Shown: positions 17,697 to 26,240 of the stretch, piece after piece | Numbering within the stretch: the first letter of the stretch is position 1 | How the letters are laid out: every line of letters begins with the position of its first letter | From: Mycolicibacterium mengxianglii | GTDB taxonomy: Bacteria > Actinomycetota > Actinomycetes > Mycobacteriales > Mycobacteriaceae | Assembly (NCBI RefSeq): GCF_015710575.1 | Contig: NZ_CP065373.1 | Location: 5,580,001 to 5,644,000, forward strand | Reading direction: 5' to 3' | Length of the DNA stretch: 64,000 nucleotides | Notes under the pieces: model-generated | What the model was told of the DNA's origin: nothing | Databases searched by the model: none | Seen by the model: the letters and a program-made list of their open reading frames with translations, nothing else | Translations under genes and position numbers: made by a program

Positions 17697-18574
17697 CCTC
17701 CGCACTACCCCTGCTCCGCACATTGTTGTTCGTGCCGGGCGATCGCCCCGACCGGATCGCGAAGGCAGTCGCCAGCGCGGCCGACGGTGTAGCCATCGAT
17801 CTGGAGGATGCGGTAGCGGTATCGCAGAAGGCCGCGGCCCGCGACGCTGTCGTCTCCGCATTGCCCACGCTGCCTGAGGGCGGCCCGGTGATCTGTGTGC
17901 GGATCAATGCGATGGACACCGGCTTCGCCGACGACGACGTGGCCGCTCTGGAACCGGCATTGCACCGCATCGATCTCGTCATCGTCCCGATGAGTGCCGA
18001 ACCCGACGGAATCCGTCGCGCAGCCGAGCTGCTGGCCCGGGCAGAACGGGCTGCCGGCGCCGATGTCGGACGGACCGGCATCATCCCTCTGATCGAAACG
18101 GCGGCAGGCATTTTCGACGCCCGTGCGATCGCTGCAGCCGATCCCAGGGTGCACACGCTGGCGTTCGGTCCCGCGGACCTGTCTCGCGAACTGGGTATCA
18201 GTCCCACCGCCGACGGGGACGAATTCCTGTTCGCACGGTCCCAACTGGTGCTCGCCGCGGCCGCGGCGCACTGTCGGCCGCCGGTGGACGGACCCCATCT
18301 CGACCTCAACGATGCCGACGGCCTTGTACGCTCGGCCCGCCGAGCCCGCCAAATCGGCTTCAGCGGCAAGCAGGTCATCCACCCGTCGCAGATTTCCGGC
18401 GTAGCCGGCGCCTTCGCGGCCACCCCGGCCGAAATCGACTGGGCACGTGCGGTAGACGTGGCTTTCACTGCGGCGGAAGCCGAGGGGGTCTCGTCGATCA
18501 GACTGGCCGACGGGACCTTCGTCGACTATCCCATTGCCCGACGGGCCAGGGCCATTCTGGCGGGCGTCCGATGA
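17693..18574 (+). CDS. HpcH/HpaI aldolase / CitE-like acyl-CoA lyase
   Basis: A 293-residue CitE-like TIM-barrel lyase. Motifs: RTLLFVPGDRPDRIAKA, AIDLEDAVAVSQKAAAR (Mg-binding Glu/Asp), VRINAMDTGFADDDV, IPLIETAAGIFDA and the C-terminal GFSGKQVIHPSQI. Relatives cleave malyl-CoA, citramalyl-CoA or similar 3-hydroxyacyl-CoA thioesters to acetyl- or propionyl-CoA plus an oxoacid such as glyoxylate or pyruvate. The frame is open further upstream, but ATG 17693 begins the conserved domain and overlaps the glycerate-kinase stop (ATGA). With a CoA-transferase in the operon, cleavage of a CoA-activated dicarboxylate is the simplest reading. Confidence 0.88.
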   Translation: MTSALPLLRTLLFVPGDRPDRIAKAVASAADGVAIDLEDAVAVSQKAAARDAVVSALPTLPEGGPVICVRINAMDTGFADDDVAALEPALHRIDLVIVPMSAEPDGIRRAAELLARAERAAGADVGRTGIIPLIETAAGIFDARAIAAADPRVHTLAFGPADLSRELGISPTADGDEFLFARSQLVLAAAAAHCRPPVDGPHLDLNDADGLVRSARRARQIGFSGKQVIHPSQISGVAGAFAATPAEIDWARAVDVAFTAAEAEGVSSIRLADGTFVDYPIARRARAILAGVR

Positions 18575-19524
18575 GGATTGTGGTCACCCGGGCGTTGCCG
18601 CCCGCCACGCTGGCGCCCCTGGCCGAGCTCGGCGAGCTGTGGGTGTCCCCGCATGATCGGCCACTCACCGCCGAGGAGCTGTGTGCTGCGGTCGCGGGTG
18701 CGGACGCGATCGTCACCATGCTCAACGACCGCATCGACGAATCGGTGCTGACCGCGGCCGGTAGCCAGCTACGCGTGGTCGCCAATACTGCCGTCGGCTA
18801 CGACAACCTCGACGTCCCCGCAATCGCCCGGCACGGCGCCGTCGCCACCAATACCCCTGGTGTGCTCGTCGACGCCACCGCCGATCTGACCATGGCGCTG
18901 TTGCTCGACGTCACACGCAGAGTGACCGAGGGCGACCGGTTGGTCCGCTCGGGCGAGGCCTGGTCCTGGGACATCGGCTTCATGCTGGGCGCCGGGCTGC
19001 AACAGAAGCAACTCGGGATCATCGGCATGGGTCACATCGGCCGGGCCGTGGCTCAGCGAGCAGCCGCGTTCGGCATGAGCATCGTCTACCACGCCCGCCG
19101 TGAACACGACGGCGACACGGGCCGCCGTGTCGCGCTCGACGAGTTGCTGGCCACGTCGGACGTCGTGTCTTTGCACTGCCCGTTGACCGCCGACACCCGC
19201 CACCTGATCGATGCATCTGCCCTGCGTCGCATGAAGGCCGGCTCGTATCTGGTCAACACCGCCCGCGGTCCCATAGTTGACGAGAATGCACTGGTCGAAG
19301 CGCTCGCCGGTGGTGTGATCGCCGGGGCGGCCCTGGACGTCTACGAATATGAACCCGACGTGCACCCGGGGCTGCGCACCCTTCCCAATGCCGTACTCGC
19401 ACCGCATCTGGGGTCGGCGACCGTCGAGACACGGACCCGGATGGCGGAGTTGGCGGTCGAGAATGTGGTTCAGACACTCACCGGCGGAGGACCGATCACC
19501 CCGATCGCGGTACCGTCACGTTGA
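18571..19524 (+). CDS. D-2-hydroxyacid dehydrogenase (glyoxylate/hydroxypyruvate reductase type)
   Basis: A 317-residue NAD(P)-dependent D-2-hydroxyacid dehydrogenase. The nucleotide fold is LGIIGMGHIGRAVAQRA. The catalytic triad is visible as Arg in VNTARGPIVDE, Glu in YEYEPDVHPGL and His in LAPHLGSAT. VANTAVGYDNLDVPAIARHGAVATNTPGVL is typical of the glyoxylate/hydroxypyruvate reductase branch. It overlaps the lyase gene by four bases and would reduce the oxoacid product of that lyase, linking to glycerate kinase. Confidence 0.9.
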   Translation: MRIVVTRALPPATLAPLAELGELWVSPHDRPLTAEELCAAVAGADAIVTMLNDRIDESVLTAAGSQLRVVANTAVGYDNLDVPAIARHGAVATNTPGVLVDATADLTMALLLDVTRRVTEGDRLVRSGEAWSWDIGFMLGAGLQQKQLGIIGMGHIGRAVAQRAAAFGMSIVYHARREHDGDTGRRVALDELLATSDVVSLHCPLTADTRHLIDASALRRMKAGSYLVNTARGPIVDENALVEALAGGVIAGAALDVYEYEPDVHPGLRTLPNAVLAPHLGSATVETRTRMAELAVENVVQTLTGGGPITPIAVPSR

Positions 19525-19553
19525 CATCAACGGTGCCAGGTCGAGAGGAAGCG

Positions 19554-20228
19554 ATGGCCACCCCACCCGAGCCCCTCCCGACGACCAAGGCGGAGGAGGC
19601 GTTTATCGCCATCCGCCGGTTGATCGAACGCGGTCAGCTGCCGGGCGGGGCCAAGTTGACACTGTCCAGCCTGTCCGACGAACTGCAGATGAGCCTGACC
19701 CCCATCCGCGAGGCGCTGCGCATGCTGCAGGCCAACGGGCTTGTCGAATACAAACGCCACCACGGTCACGTCGTGACGCGGTACTCGATTCAACGCGCTG
19801 AAGAGACCTACCTGCTTCGTCAGACCCTCGAGCCGCTGGCTACCAAGCTAGCGGCGGCGAACGCGACTGCGGCCGAGCTGCAGAGCATCCGCGAGCTCCA
19901 AGAGGAGTTCCGGCTGGTTGTCGACGGGGATCCACCACGTTTTGCCGACGTGGTCGACCTCAACGCCCGATGGCATCGCATGGTGTACACGTCGGCGCAC
20001 TCGACGCTGTTGGACGATTTCATCGAGCGGCTCTGGAATGGTGTGCCGTACCAAGCGATCTGGTTCGTTCAGCGTCGGCATCGTTCCGTCGCCGACCACG
20101 AAGCTGTCACCCTCGCACTCGAGGCGAGACAAGCCGCAACCGCCGAACAGGCGATGCTCGACCACATCGTACGAGGCCGTGCCGCCACGGTTGAACATCT
20201 TCACGCCATCGGATCCCCCGAGGCCTGA
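19554..20228 (+). CDS. GntR-family regulator, FCD type
   Basis: A ~224-residue GntR regulator. The winged helix is AFIAIRRLIERGQLPGGAKLTLSSLSDELQMSLTPIREALRMLQANGLV; the rest is a helical FCD ligand domain with the metal-type residues RWHRMVY and HIVRG. The open frame starts at a TTG at 19521 overlapping the dehydrogenase stop, but ATG 19554 with GAGAGGAA just upstream is a better start. It is the last gene of the CoA-transferase operon and most likely its local regulator, sensing an organic acid intermediate. Confidence 0.88.
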   Translation: MATPPEPLPTTKAEEAFIAIRRLIERGQLPGGAKLTLSSLSDELQMSLTPIREALRMLQANGLVEYKRHHGHVVTRYSIQRAEETYLLRQTLEPLATKLAAANATAAELQSIRELQEEFRLVVDGDPPRFADVVDLNARWHRMVYTSAHSTLLDDFIERLWNGVPYQAIWFVQRRHRSVADHEAVTLALEARQAATAEQAMLDHIVRGRAATVEHLHAIGSPEA

Positions 20229-20237
20229 GGGCGTCTG

Positions 20238-21653
20238 TCAGGAGGCGACGGGTTCGGCGGCGTGATCGGGCGAGGGCCCTACCCCCACACCGCGGACCCG
20301 GTTGATGATGAACACCACCGCTCCGATGGCCAGCCACACCACGCCGCCGATCTTGGCCAGCGCATCGGCGTTGAACAGCACGTAGGCGATGATCACGAAC
20401 CCCAGCGCGGGCACCACCAAGTGCAGCAGGTAATTCTTCGACTTCTTTCGGCCCAGGTAGTACCAGGCGACCGAGATGTGCAGCAGGCAGAAGGCGAACA
20501 GCGCGCCGAAGTTCACCAGCGACGAGATCAGCCCGATCTGACCGACGAAGAACAACACCAGCACGATGCTCAACGCGCTGACGACCAGGATCGCCGCGAT
20601 GGGCACCTGGCGGGCGCTGATCTTCGACAGGAAGTGCGGCAGATGGCGATCCCGGCTCATCGAGAACAGCAGCCGACTGGTTGCCGCCTGCGCCGCCATT
20701 GCATTGGCGATACCCACGGCCAGCACGTTGACGACGAAGAACGCGTTCATCCAGCCGGTCGACGACGCAGCCTGAACCAGGTTGAAGAACGCGTTGCCCA
20801 CCTCGTCGTCGCTGAACGATTCGCGGCCGCCTGCCAGCAGGCTGGCCAGCCAGGTCTGGGTGATGAACAGGAATGCGACGATGAACAGCGCCCCCACCAT
20901 CGCCTTACCGGCCGGGTTGCGCTCGCCGGTGGATTCCTCTGCCAGAGTGGAGATTCCGTCGAATCCCAGGAAGCTGAGCACCGCAATCGACAGCGCGGCC
21001 GCCAGCAACGGCGCACTGACTGTCTCGGGGTTCCAGATCGGCGAGGTGCCCCAGCCGACGTCGGGCAGGCTGCCGCCGCTGATCGCGCGCACCGCGATGA
21101 TCACGAAGACCACCACGAACACCAGTTCAATCGCCAGGAATACCCGATTGGCCCGCTTCAGCGAGTCCACGCCGAGCAGGTTGACGACGGTGTTGATGAG
21201 GACGAACACGATGGCCCACAGCCAACGGGGAGTGTCCGGGAACAACCCGATCATCGATTCGGCGGCGAACACATAGAGCAGCGTCGGCACCAGAAGATAG
21301 TCCAGCAGCATCGCCCAGCCGGCGAAAAACCCTGCGTAGGGGTGGATCCCGCGGCCCACGTAGGAGAACACCGACCCGGCCAGCGGGAACGACTTGGCCA
21401 TCTGTGCATAGGCGAGCGCGGTGAACACCATCGCCACCAGGCCGATGACGTACACCAACGGCACCATGCCTGCTGAGCTGTTGTAGACGGTTCCGAAGAT
21501 CGCCCACGGTGCGATGGGCACCATGAACACCAGCCCGTACACCAGCAGGTCCACAGTGCTGACCGATCGGTGCAGTTCCTGCTTGTAGCCGAAGGATTCG
21601 AGTGCGCGCTGGCTTTTCAGAGCGGAATCAGCGGCGGGATCGATGTCCGTCAT
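20238..21653 (-). CDS. APC-superfamily amino acid permease
   Basis: A 471-residue permease with 12 predicted helices. The N-terminus reads VSTVDLLVYGLVFMVPIAPW, with the APC motif LAYAQMAKSFPLAGSVFSYVGRGI and the conserved FLGFDGISTLAEESTGERNPAGKAM. It is typical of actinobacterial APC permeases for amino acids or amines; the substrate is unknown. ATG 21653 follows GAGGA by eight bases. It lies downstream of a prolyl-aminopeptidase-like hydrolase on the same strand, separated by 37 bases, so peptide or amino-acid-derivative use is a reasonable guess. Confidence 0.9.
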   Translation of the reverse strand: MTDIDPAADSALKSQRALESFGYKQELHRSVSTVDLLVYGLVFMVPIAPWAIFGTVYNSSAGMVPLVYVIGLVAMVFTALAYAQMAKSFPLAGSVFSYVGRGIHPYAGFFAGWAMLLDYLLVPTLLYVFAAESMIGLFPDTPRWLWAIVFVLINTVVNLLGVDSLKRANRVFLAIELVFVVVFVIIAVRAISGGSLPDVGWGTSPIWNPETVSAPLLAAALSIAVLSFLGFDGISTLAEESTGERNPAGKAMVGALFIVAFLFITQTWLASLLAGGRESFSDDEVGNAFFNLVQAASSTGWMNAFFVVNVLAVGIANAMAAQAATSRLLFSMSRDRHLPHFLSKISARQVPIAAILVVSALSIVLVLFFVGQIGLISSLVNFGALFAFCLLHISVAWYYLGRKKSKNYLLHLVVPALGFVIIAYVLFNADALAKIGGVVWLAIGAVVFIINRVRGVGVGPSPDHAAEPVAS

Positions 21654-21690
21654 GGGTGGTCCTCAGAGGTCAGTGTCAGTTTCGAGGGGG

Positions 21691-22605
21691 TCAGGACGTG
21701 GTGGCGGCCGGCTCATGCTCGGAGAGGAAAGTCGCTATGACAGCACGGAATTCCTCGGGCTTCTCGAGATGGGTGCAGTGGCTCGTGCCGGGGAAGACAT
21801 GGCTGCGAGCCCCTTCGATTCGTTCGACGTAGGGCGCCCAGCTGGCGGGCGTCGCCTCGTCGAATTCGCCGGCGACCACCAGCGTCGGTGCGGTGATGTC
21901 GGGCAATCGGTCGATGATGCTCCAGTTCCGCAGGGTGCCGATCACGTGGAATTCGTTGGGCCCGTTCATGGTGTGGTAGACCGTCGGCTCGGCCTCCATC
22001 TGGGCCACGGTGTCGATGAAGTCCTGCGGAGGCGGATCGACGCGGCAGACGTGTCGGCGGTAGAACTCGTCTACTGCTGCGAGATACTCGGGGTCGGTGA
22101 CGGTTCCGGCCGCCTCATGGCGCTCCAGAGCGTCCCGCGCCTCCGGGGGTAGTTGTGCCCGTAGCTCATTGGCACCGGCCACCCACAGTTCCATCGAGGC
22201 CGGCGAGTTACAGATGGCCAGCGACGCGAGCCCCGAGGGCTGCCGCACAGCGATCTCCGCGCCCAGCATGCCGCCCCAGGATTGCCCCAGGAGGTGGTAC
22301 GTGTCGATTCCCAGTGCACTGCGCACGTTGTGGAACTCGTCGACGAACAGCTGTGGCGTCCAGAACTCTGTCGGCGCGTCGGGCAGGTGCGTGCTGTTCC
22401 CACAGCCGATCTGGTCGTAATGGATGACCACACGTCCGGTCTCGTCGGCCAGCTCAGCGATGTTGGCGACGTAGTTATGGGCCATTCCGGGGCCGCCGTG
22501 CAGCACGAACAGCGGCAGAGCCGCGGGGGCGACGGTATCCGGGGTGGTGATCTGCACCCAGGTCTGGTACTCGCCGAAGGGCACCAGACGCGTTTCACGT
22601 GGCAT
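21691..22605 (-). CDS. proline iminopeptidase-family alpha/beta hydrolase
   Basis: A ~304-residue serine hydrolase of peptidase family S33. Motifs are FVLHGGPGMAHNYV (oxyanion), YDQIGCGNS, the nucleophile in LLGQSWGGMLGAE, Asp in VVAGEFDEATP and His in GTSHCTHLEKPEEF. The family releases N-terminal residues from small peptides or hydrolyses amino-acid amides. ATG 22605 (MPRETRLVPFG) matches the family N-terminus; an in-frame ATG at 22635 is an alternative, and neither has a good ribosome-binding site. It diverges from a GntR regulator that probably controls it together with the downstream APC permease. Confidence 0.85.
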   Translation of the reverse strand: MPRETRLVPFGEYQTWVQITTPDTVAPAALPLFVLHGGPGMAHNYVANIAELADETGRVVIHYDQIGCGNSTHLPDAPTEFWTPQLFVDEFHNVRSALGIDTYHLLGQSWGGMLGAEIAVRQPSGLASLAICNSPASMELWVAGANELRAQLPPEARDALERHEAAGTVTDPEYLAAVDEFYRRHVCRVDPPPQDFIDTVAQMEAEPTVYHTMNGPNEFHVIGTLRNWSIIDRLPDITAPTLVVAGEFDEATPASWAPYVERIEGARSHVFPGTSHCTHLEKPEEFRAVIATFLSEHEPAATTS

Positions 22606-22671
22606 CAGACCAGCATGGACACCAAAAGGTCTCATCGCAAGACCAATTGAGGCGATTTAAGGAGAATTAAC

Positions 22672-22791
22672 ATGGGCGGTGACGACGGAGGGAACCCGCC
22701 CCATGGCCCATACCGGTTTGCCGACCGGCATCGCTTCACCCGATGCGCAAGGACTGTTGCACCAGCAGTTGGACACGCCGTCCCGCGTTGA
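22672..22791 (+). CDS. possible 39-codon leader ORF overlapping gntR
   Basis: An ATG with a good GGAG site eight bases upstream opens a 39-codon frame (MGGDDGGNPPHGPYR...) that overlaps the start of the GntR gene in another frame. The same ribosome-binding site could instead serve the GntR GTG at 22679, though the spacing is long for that. The product resembles nothing known. It may be a leader ORF affecting GntR translation, or chance. Confidence 0.25.
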   Translation: MGGDDGGNPPHGPYRFADRHRFTRCARTVAPAVGHAVPR

Positions 22792-23491
22792 CGAAGTGAC
22801 CGACCGACTGGTCACCGCCATCGCGATCGGCGAGTACCTCCCGGGAGCTCGGTTGCCGGTCGAGCGGGACCTGGCGGCCTACCTCGGGGCCGGCCGGATG
22901 ACGGTCCGTGCAGCACTGGCCCGGCTGGTCGAGCGCGGGCTGCTGGAAACCCGGCGCGGCCGCGGCGGCGGGTCCTTCGTCCGCGACCAGTGGCCGGACT
23001 CTTCCACCGAGGCCGTCGGTCGCACGCTCACCCACCGGCTCGCCGAACTGCGCGACCGTTGCGATGCCGTCTGCCGACTGCAGGGCGCGGTGTGCCGGGC
23101 AGCCGCGGAATCACGGACCGACCAGGACATCGCGGTCTTGTGGGAGCGGTTCGAGGCCTATCGCTCGGCAGAGACCGGCCTGGCCGCACAACAGGCCGAC
23201 AGCGGATTACACGAGGCCATTTCCGCTGCCGCTCACAACGATGTCCTCGCTCAGTTGCTGCGCGACCTGAAAGCCACGGTCAGCATGGGTGCGCCTGCTC
23301 ACCTGTGGGGTGAACCGTCATCGATGCGCGCCATGGAAGTTCGAGCCTTGCACGAACACGAGAAGCTCGTGCGGGCCATCTCCGATGGCCGCGCCGATGA
23401 TGCCGACGCACTCGGCCGCCTTCACGGTGCCATCGATTTTCACCACATCACCACTGCGATGCGCCGCGCCGGTGTGCCTTCCGGCGACTGA
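22703..23491 (+). CDS. GntR-family regulator, FadR/FCD type
   Basis: A ~262-residue GntR regulator: winged helix RLVTAIAIGEYLPGARLPVERDLAAYLGAGRMTVRAALARLVERGLLETRRGRGGGSF, cut here only for description, followed by an FCD ligand domain rich in helices with AISAAAHNDVLAQLL and HEHEKLVRAISDGRADDADAL. ATG 22703 follows GGAGGG by ten bases; GTG 22679 is the alternative. It is divergent from the S33 hydrolase and probably regulates the hydrolase/APC pair, responding to a small acid or amino-acid derivative. Confidence 0.85.
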   Translation: MAHTGLPTGIASPDAQGLLHQQLDTPSRVDEVTDRLVTAIAIGEYLPGARLPVERDLAAYLGAGRMTVRAALARLVERGLLETRRGRGGGSFVRDQWPDSSTEAVGRTLTHRLAELRDRCDAVCRLQGAVCRAAAESRTDQDIAVLWERFEAYRSAETGLAAQQADSGLHEAISAAAHNDVLAQLLRDLKATVSMGAPAHLWGEPSSMRAMEVRALHEHEKLVRAISDGRADDADALGRLHGAIDFHHITTAMRRAGVPSGD

Positions 23492-23639
23492 CGGTGTCAC
23501 CGCAGTCAGGAGCCCTTGCCGGCATTGCGGCCGAACCATAGCCTTACCGTTACCTTATTTTGTCCTTAAGTTCCTTAGATTCTCCTGTACGGTGGGGTTC
23601 GCAGCCGGATGTTTCGGCCGTGACGAAAAGGAGCTCGAC

Positions 23640-24293
23640 ATGCGTACACCTGCACGGATCACCCTGGTAACCGGTGCGGAGAGCAGCCTCGGCGCCGAGG
23701 TCGCGCAGCAGCTCGCCTGCCCCGACACCCACGTCATCGTGAACTTCAGCAGAAACGCCTCCCGCGCGGAGAGCATTGCCGCGGCCATCCGCGACGCCGG
23801 CGGCCAGGCCTCCACGCTGGCGGCCGATATCGCCGATGACACCGCAACAGCGGCGATGATCGGGACCATCGCGGCGCGTTTCGGACGTCTGGACACCGTG
23901 ATTCTCAACCAATCGGGCGGGCCGGAACTCGGGTCCGACCTCGGCCATGGCATGCGACTCAACCACGGCGCTCAGCGGCGCCTGGCCCAGTTGGCGATGC
24001 CGCTGATGCCGGCCGGCGGGCGGATTGTCTTCGTCACCAGCCATCAGGCCCACTTCTTCCCCAACAAGGCCGTGCCGAAGGGTTACGCGGCAATCGCCGC
24101 AAGCCAGCGGGCAAGCGAAACCGCCTTGTACACAATGCGTTCGGAGTTCACCCGCGCCGGTATCCAGTTCACCGTGGTCTCCGGCAACATGGCCGACAGT
24201 GCGTTTGCCGCAGCGATCGCCAATTCGGCCACCACCCCGAGTCCCACCGGCATCGTCTACGTCGGCGGCGCCAACTACCTCATGACCGCCTGA
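23640..24293 (+). CDS. SDR-fold protein lacking the canonical catalytic lysine
   Basis: A 217-residue short-chain dehydrogenase fold. The nucleotide motif is VTGAESSLGAEVA; a Ser is retained in VFVTSHQAHFF. The expected Tyr-x3-Lys is Y-A-A-I-A, with no lysine nearby (the later position is Gln in ASQRASE). ATG 23640 follows AAGGAG by seven bases, which decides the start against a much longer open frame. About 60 bases upstream is an A/T-rich stretch (23550-23585) that probably holds the promoter. Function is uncertain; it may be a non-catalytic or unusual SDR. Confidence 0.8.
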   Translation: MRTPARITLVTGAESSLGAEVAQQLACPDTHVIVNFSRNASRAESIAAAIRDAGGQASTLAADIADDTATAAMIGTIAARFGRLDTVILNQSGGPELGSDLGHGMRLNHGAQRRLAQLAMPLMPAGGRIVFVTSHQAHFFPNKAVPKGYAAIAASQRASETALYTMRSEFTRAGIQFTVVSGNMADSAFAAAIANSATTPSPTGIVYVGGANYLMTA

Positions 24294-24312
24294 TCGAGGC
24301 CTGACACCTCGA

Positions 24313-26115
24313 TCAGAGCGCGATCCGTAGCGCAACAGCCGGACGCCCGCGTTGCGGCCGCACGATCGTCGCCGCCTCGAGCGGTTGAAAACCCGCGAGC
24401 AATTCGGACATTGGCGACGTACGTGACCCGATCACCACTGCCGATGCCTCCCCGTTGTCACCCGGTATGACGACGGTGCCCCCTGGATCGCCGTACACCC
24501 CCGCACAGTCGTCGCCCAGGCAACGGCCCGTAACCGGGTCGATATTGCCGTCGAACATGTCGTTGATCCAACCCGCCATCAGTCGCTGCACGGCAGCGGG
24601 ATTCTCGGGTTTCGGAATGCCGGCGACAAGATAAGCGCTGGCCTGGATCAGCGGATTGCCGCCGAGCATGCCGTCCATGTGCACTCCGCCGTTGATGACG
24701 ACGCCGTTGAACTTTCCCGGCCGCGCGGCGGAAAGGTCCTGATTCACCGCGCTGGTGGAGTTCAAGAAGTTCAGCGGCGCGCCGATCTCGTAGACGGGGA
24801 CGTAATCGCCGGCGGCGCCGTTGTTGCTCTCTTCGAGCTTCTTCAGGCGGTCCATGGCATTCGGCAGGATCGGCGAGAATGGCACGCCATCCAATAAGAC
24901 CACGCCGGCCAGATGATTTTCCGCCTCGGCGCCGTCGGCCCGGCGCGCCACCAGACCCTCGGCATAATGACCAGTAACCCCGGGAGCGAAACCGCCGCCC
25001 AGGGAATGCCCGATAAGCACGAATTCAGTGGGCACCGTGAGGCTTTGGCGACCGTCTTTGAGTGTGGCTGTCGTCAAGCTCGCGTTCAGCGCTTCGCGGT
25101 TCTCGTCGAGGAACAACTGGGCAACAGCTGCATGCATGTTGTCGCCGCCCAACCACAGACCACCCTCAGCGAAGGGATTCGAGGTCAGCGTCGTCGCGAC
25201 GACCACGCTGTTAGTCCGCTGGGCGAGATAGGCCGCCGTGTAGCTGTACATCGGACTGCTGGCGAGGATGCCGTGCTGCAGGTAGATCAGCCGCTCCGGC
25301 TGGCCCTCTGTGGGGAAGTACCAGTCGGCGGCCACTTCGTTACCGGGAGAGATGACCAATGTAGAGCTGCTGACATGTATCGAGTCGCGCAACTCCGGGG
25401 GCACGACGGGCGGGCCGTCAGCTGCTTGCACCAGGGCGCCGATGAAGTTGAATACCGCCGAACCGATGGCTCTCACCAGGGGCGGGTAGTCCGGCTGAAA
25501 TGGGCCGAGAACCTCATCCAGAATCGGAATCGAGTCGGCGGCCGGTGAGTTGTCAGGAGCAACGGGCAGAGCGCGCGGCGCCAACTTCACTGCGGCTGTC
25601 GGTTCCGCCTCCGCGTCGGCCGTTGGGGTGTCGTCGGTAGTCAAAGATGTTCGGCCCCGAGTGCTTTCGACTATCACAGCCGCCGAATCAGCGTTGGTGG
25701 TGTCACCCTCATCCGTGGTGTCGGCGTCATCCGTGGTGTCACCCTCATCTGTGGTGTCGGCGTCGACGTCGGGTTCCTCCGACTGCGGGTCGGCCTGCGA
25801 CGCCTTCTCGTCGACGCGCGCTGACTGACGATTCGAGGCGAACGCCCGCTTGGGGATTTTCTGGGGTTCTGTGTCGCGGGACGCCGCCTCATCGTCACTG
25901 CCGGATTCCGCGCCCCGATCTTGCTGGGGTGAGGCCGAACCGTCATCGTCGGCAGACGAGGAGTCATCGGCGGTAGACGCGGCGGATGTCCTCGAGACGC
26001 CGGGATCCGAACTTTCGTCAGCGACAGCTTGTGCCAACCCAGCACCGGCGAACAACGCCGCTGACACTCCCGCGGTCAGCACACCTGCCCCCAACCATCC
26101 CGCCGCCCGCGCCAT
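24313..26115 (-). CDS. secreted alpha/beta-hydrolase with acidic repeat region
   Basis: A 600-residue exported protein. Residues 1-~33 are a signal peptide (GAGVLTAGVSAALFAGAGLAQAVA). Residues ~35-175 are low-complexity, acidic and Ser/Thr/Asp-rich, with a 12-residue tandem repeat of the DTTDEG type. Residues ~190-600 hold an alpha/beta-hydrolase-like core with YLQHGILASSP and the nucleophile elbow LIGHSLGGGFAPG. Similar signal-plus-disordered-plus-hydrolase proteins are common in mycobacteria and rare elsewhere; the substrate is unknown, with a lipase or esterase role plausible. It is convergent with the SDR gene upstream in the window and appears monocistronic. Confidence 0.82.
   Translation of the reverse strand: MARAAGWLGAGVLTAGVSAALFAGAGLAQAVADESSDPGVSRTSAASTADDSSSADDDGSASPQQDRGAESGSDDEAASRDTEPQKIPKRAFASNRQSARVDEKASQADPQSEEPDVDADTTDEGDTTDDADTTDEGDTTNADSAAVIVESTRGRTSLTTDDTPTADAEAEPTAAVKLAPRALPVAPDNSPAADSIPILDEVLGPFQPDYPPLVRAIGSAVFNFIGALVQAADGPPVVPPELRDSIHVSSSTLVISPGNEVAADWYFPTEGQPERLIYLQHGILASSPMYSYTAAYLAQRTNSVVVATTLTSNPFAEGGLWLGGDNMHAAVAQLFLDENREALNASLTTATLKDGRQSLTVPTEFVLIGHSLGGGFAPGVTGHYAEGLVARRADGAEAENHLAGVVLLDGVPFSPILPNAMDRLKKLEESNNGAAGDYVPVYEIGAPLNFLNSTSAVNQDLSAARPGKFNGVVINGGVHMDGMLGGNPLIQASAYLVAGIPKPENPAAVQRLMAGWINDMFDGNIDPVTGRCLGDDCAGVYGDPGGTVVIPGDNGEASAVVIGSRTSPMSELLAGFQPLEAATIVRPQRGRPAVALRIAL
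25697..25768 (-). repeat. 36-bp tandem repeat, two copies, in the acidic linker
   Basis: Two adjacent 36-base units (25697-25732 and 25733-25768) differ at only a few positions and encode a 12-residue DTTDEGDTTDDA-type period on the minus strand. The repeat stays in frame, so copy-number change would alter linker length without breaking the protein. Confidence 0.75.
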
Positions 26116-26240
26116 GAGATCCCCTACCGCTTGTCGTCTTTGCGGTCGACGCTATCGCGCGAGATGGCACGGTCAGGTGGTTTTGCAGCTTCACGTGGTC
26201 GCGGATCTCAGATGGCGCGGTCAGCCATGGGGTGAGAGTG

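Noticed and set aside
25697..25768. CRISPR-like direct repeat
   Set aside because: The two 36-bp copies are adjacent with no spacers, lie inside a coding frame and keep a 12-residue period.
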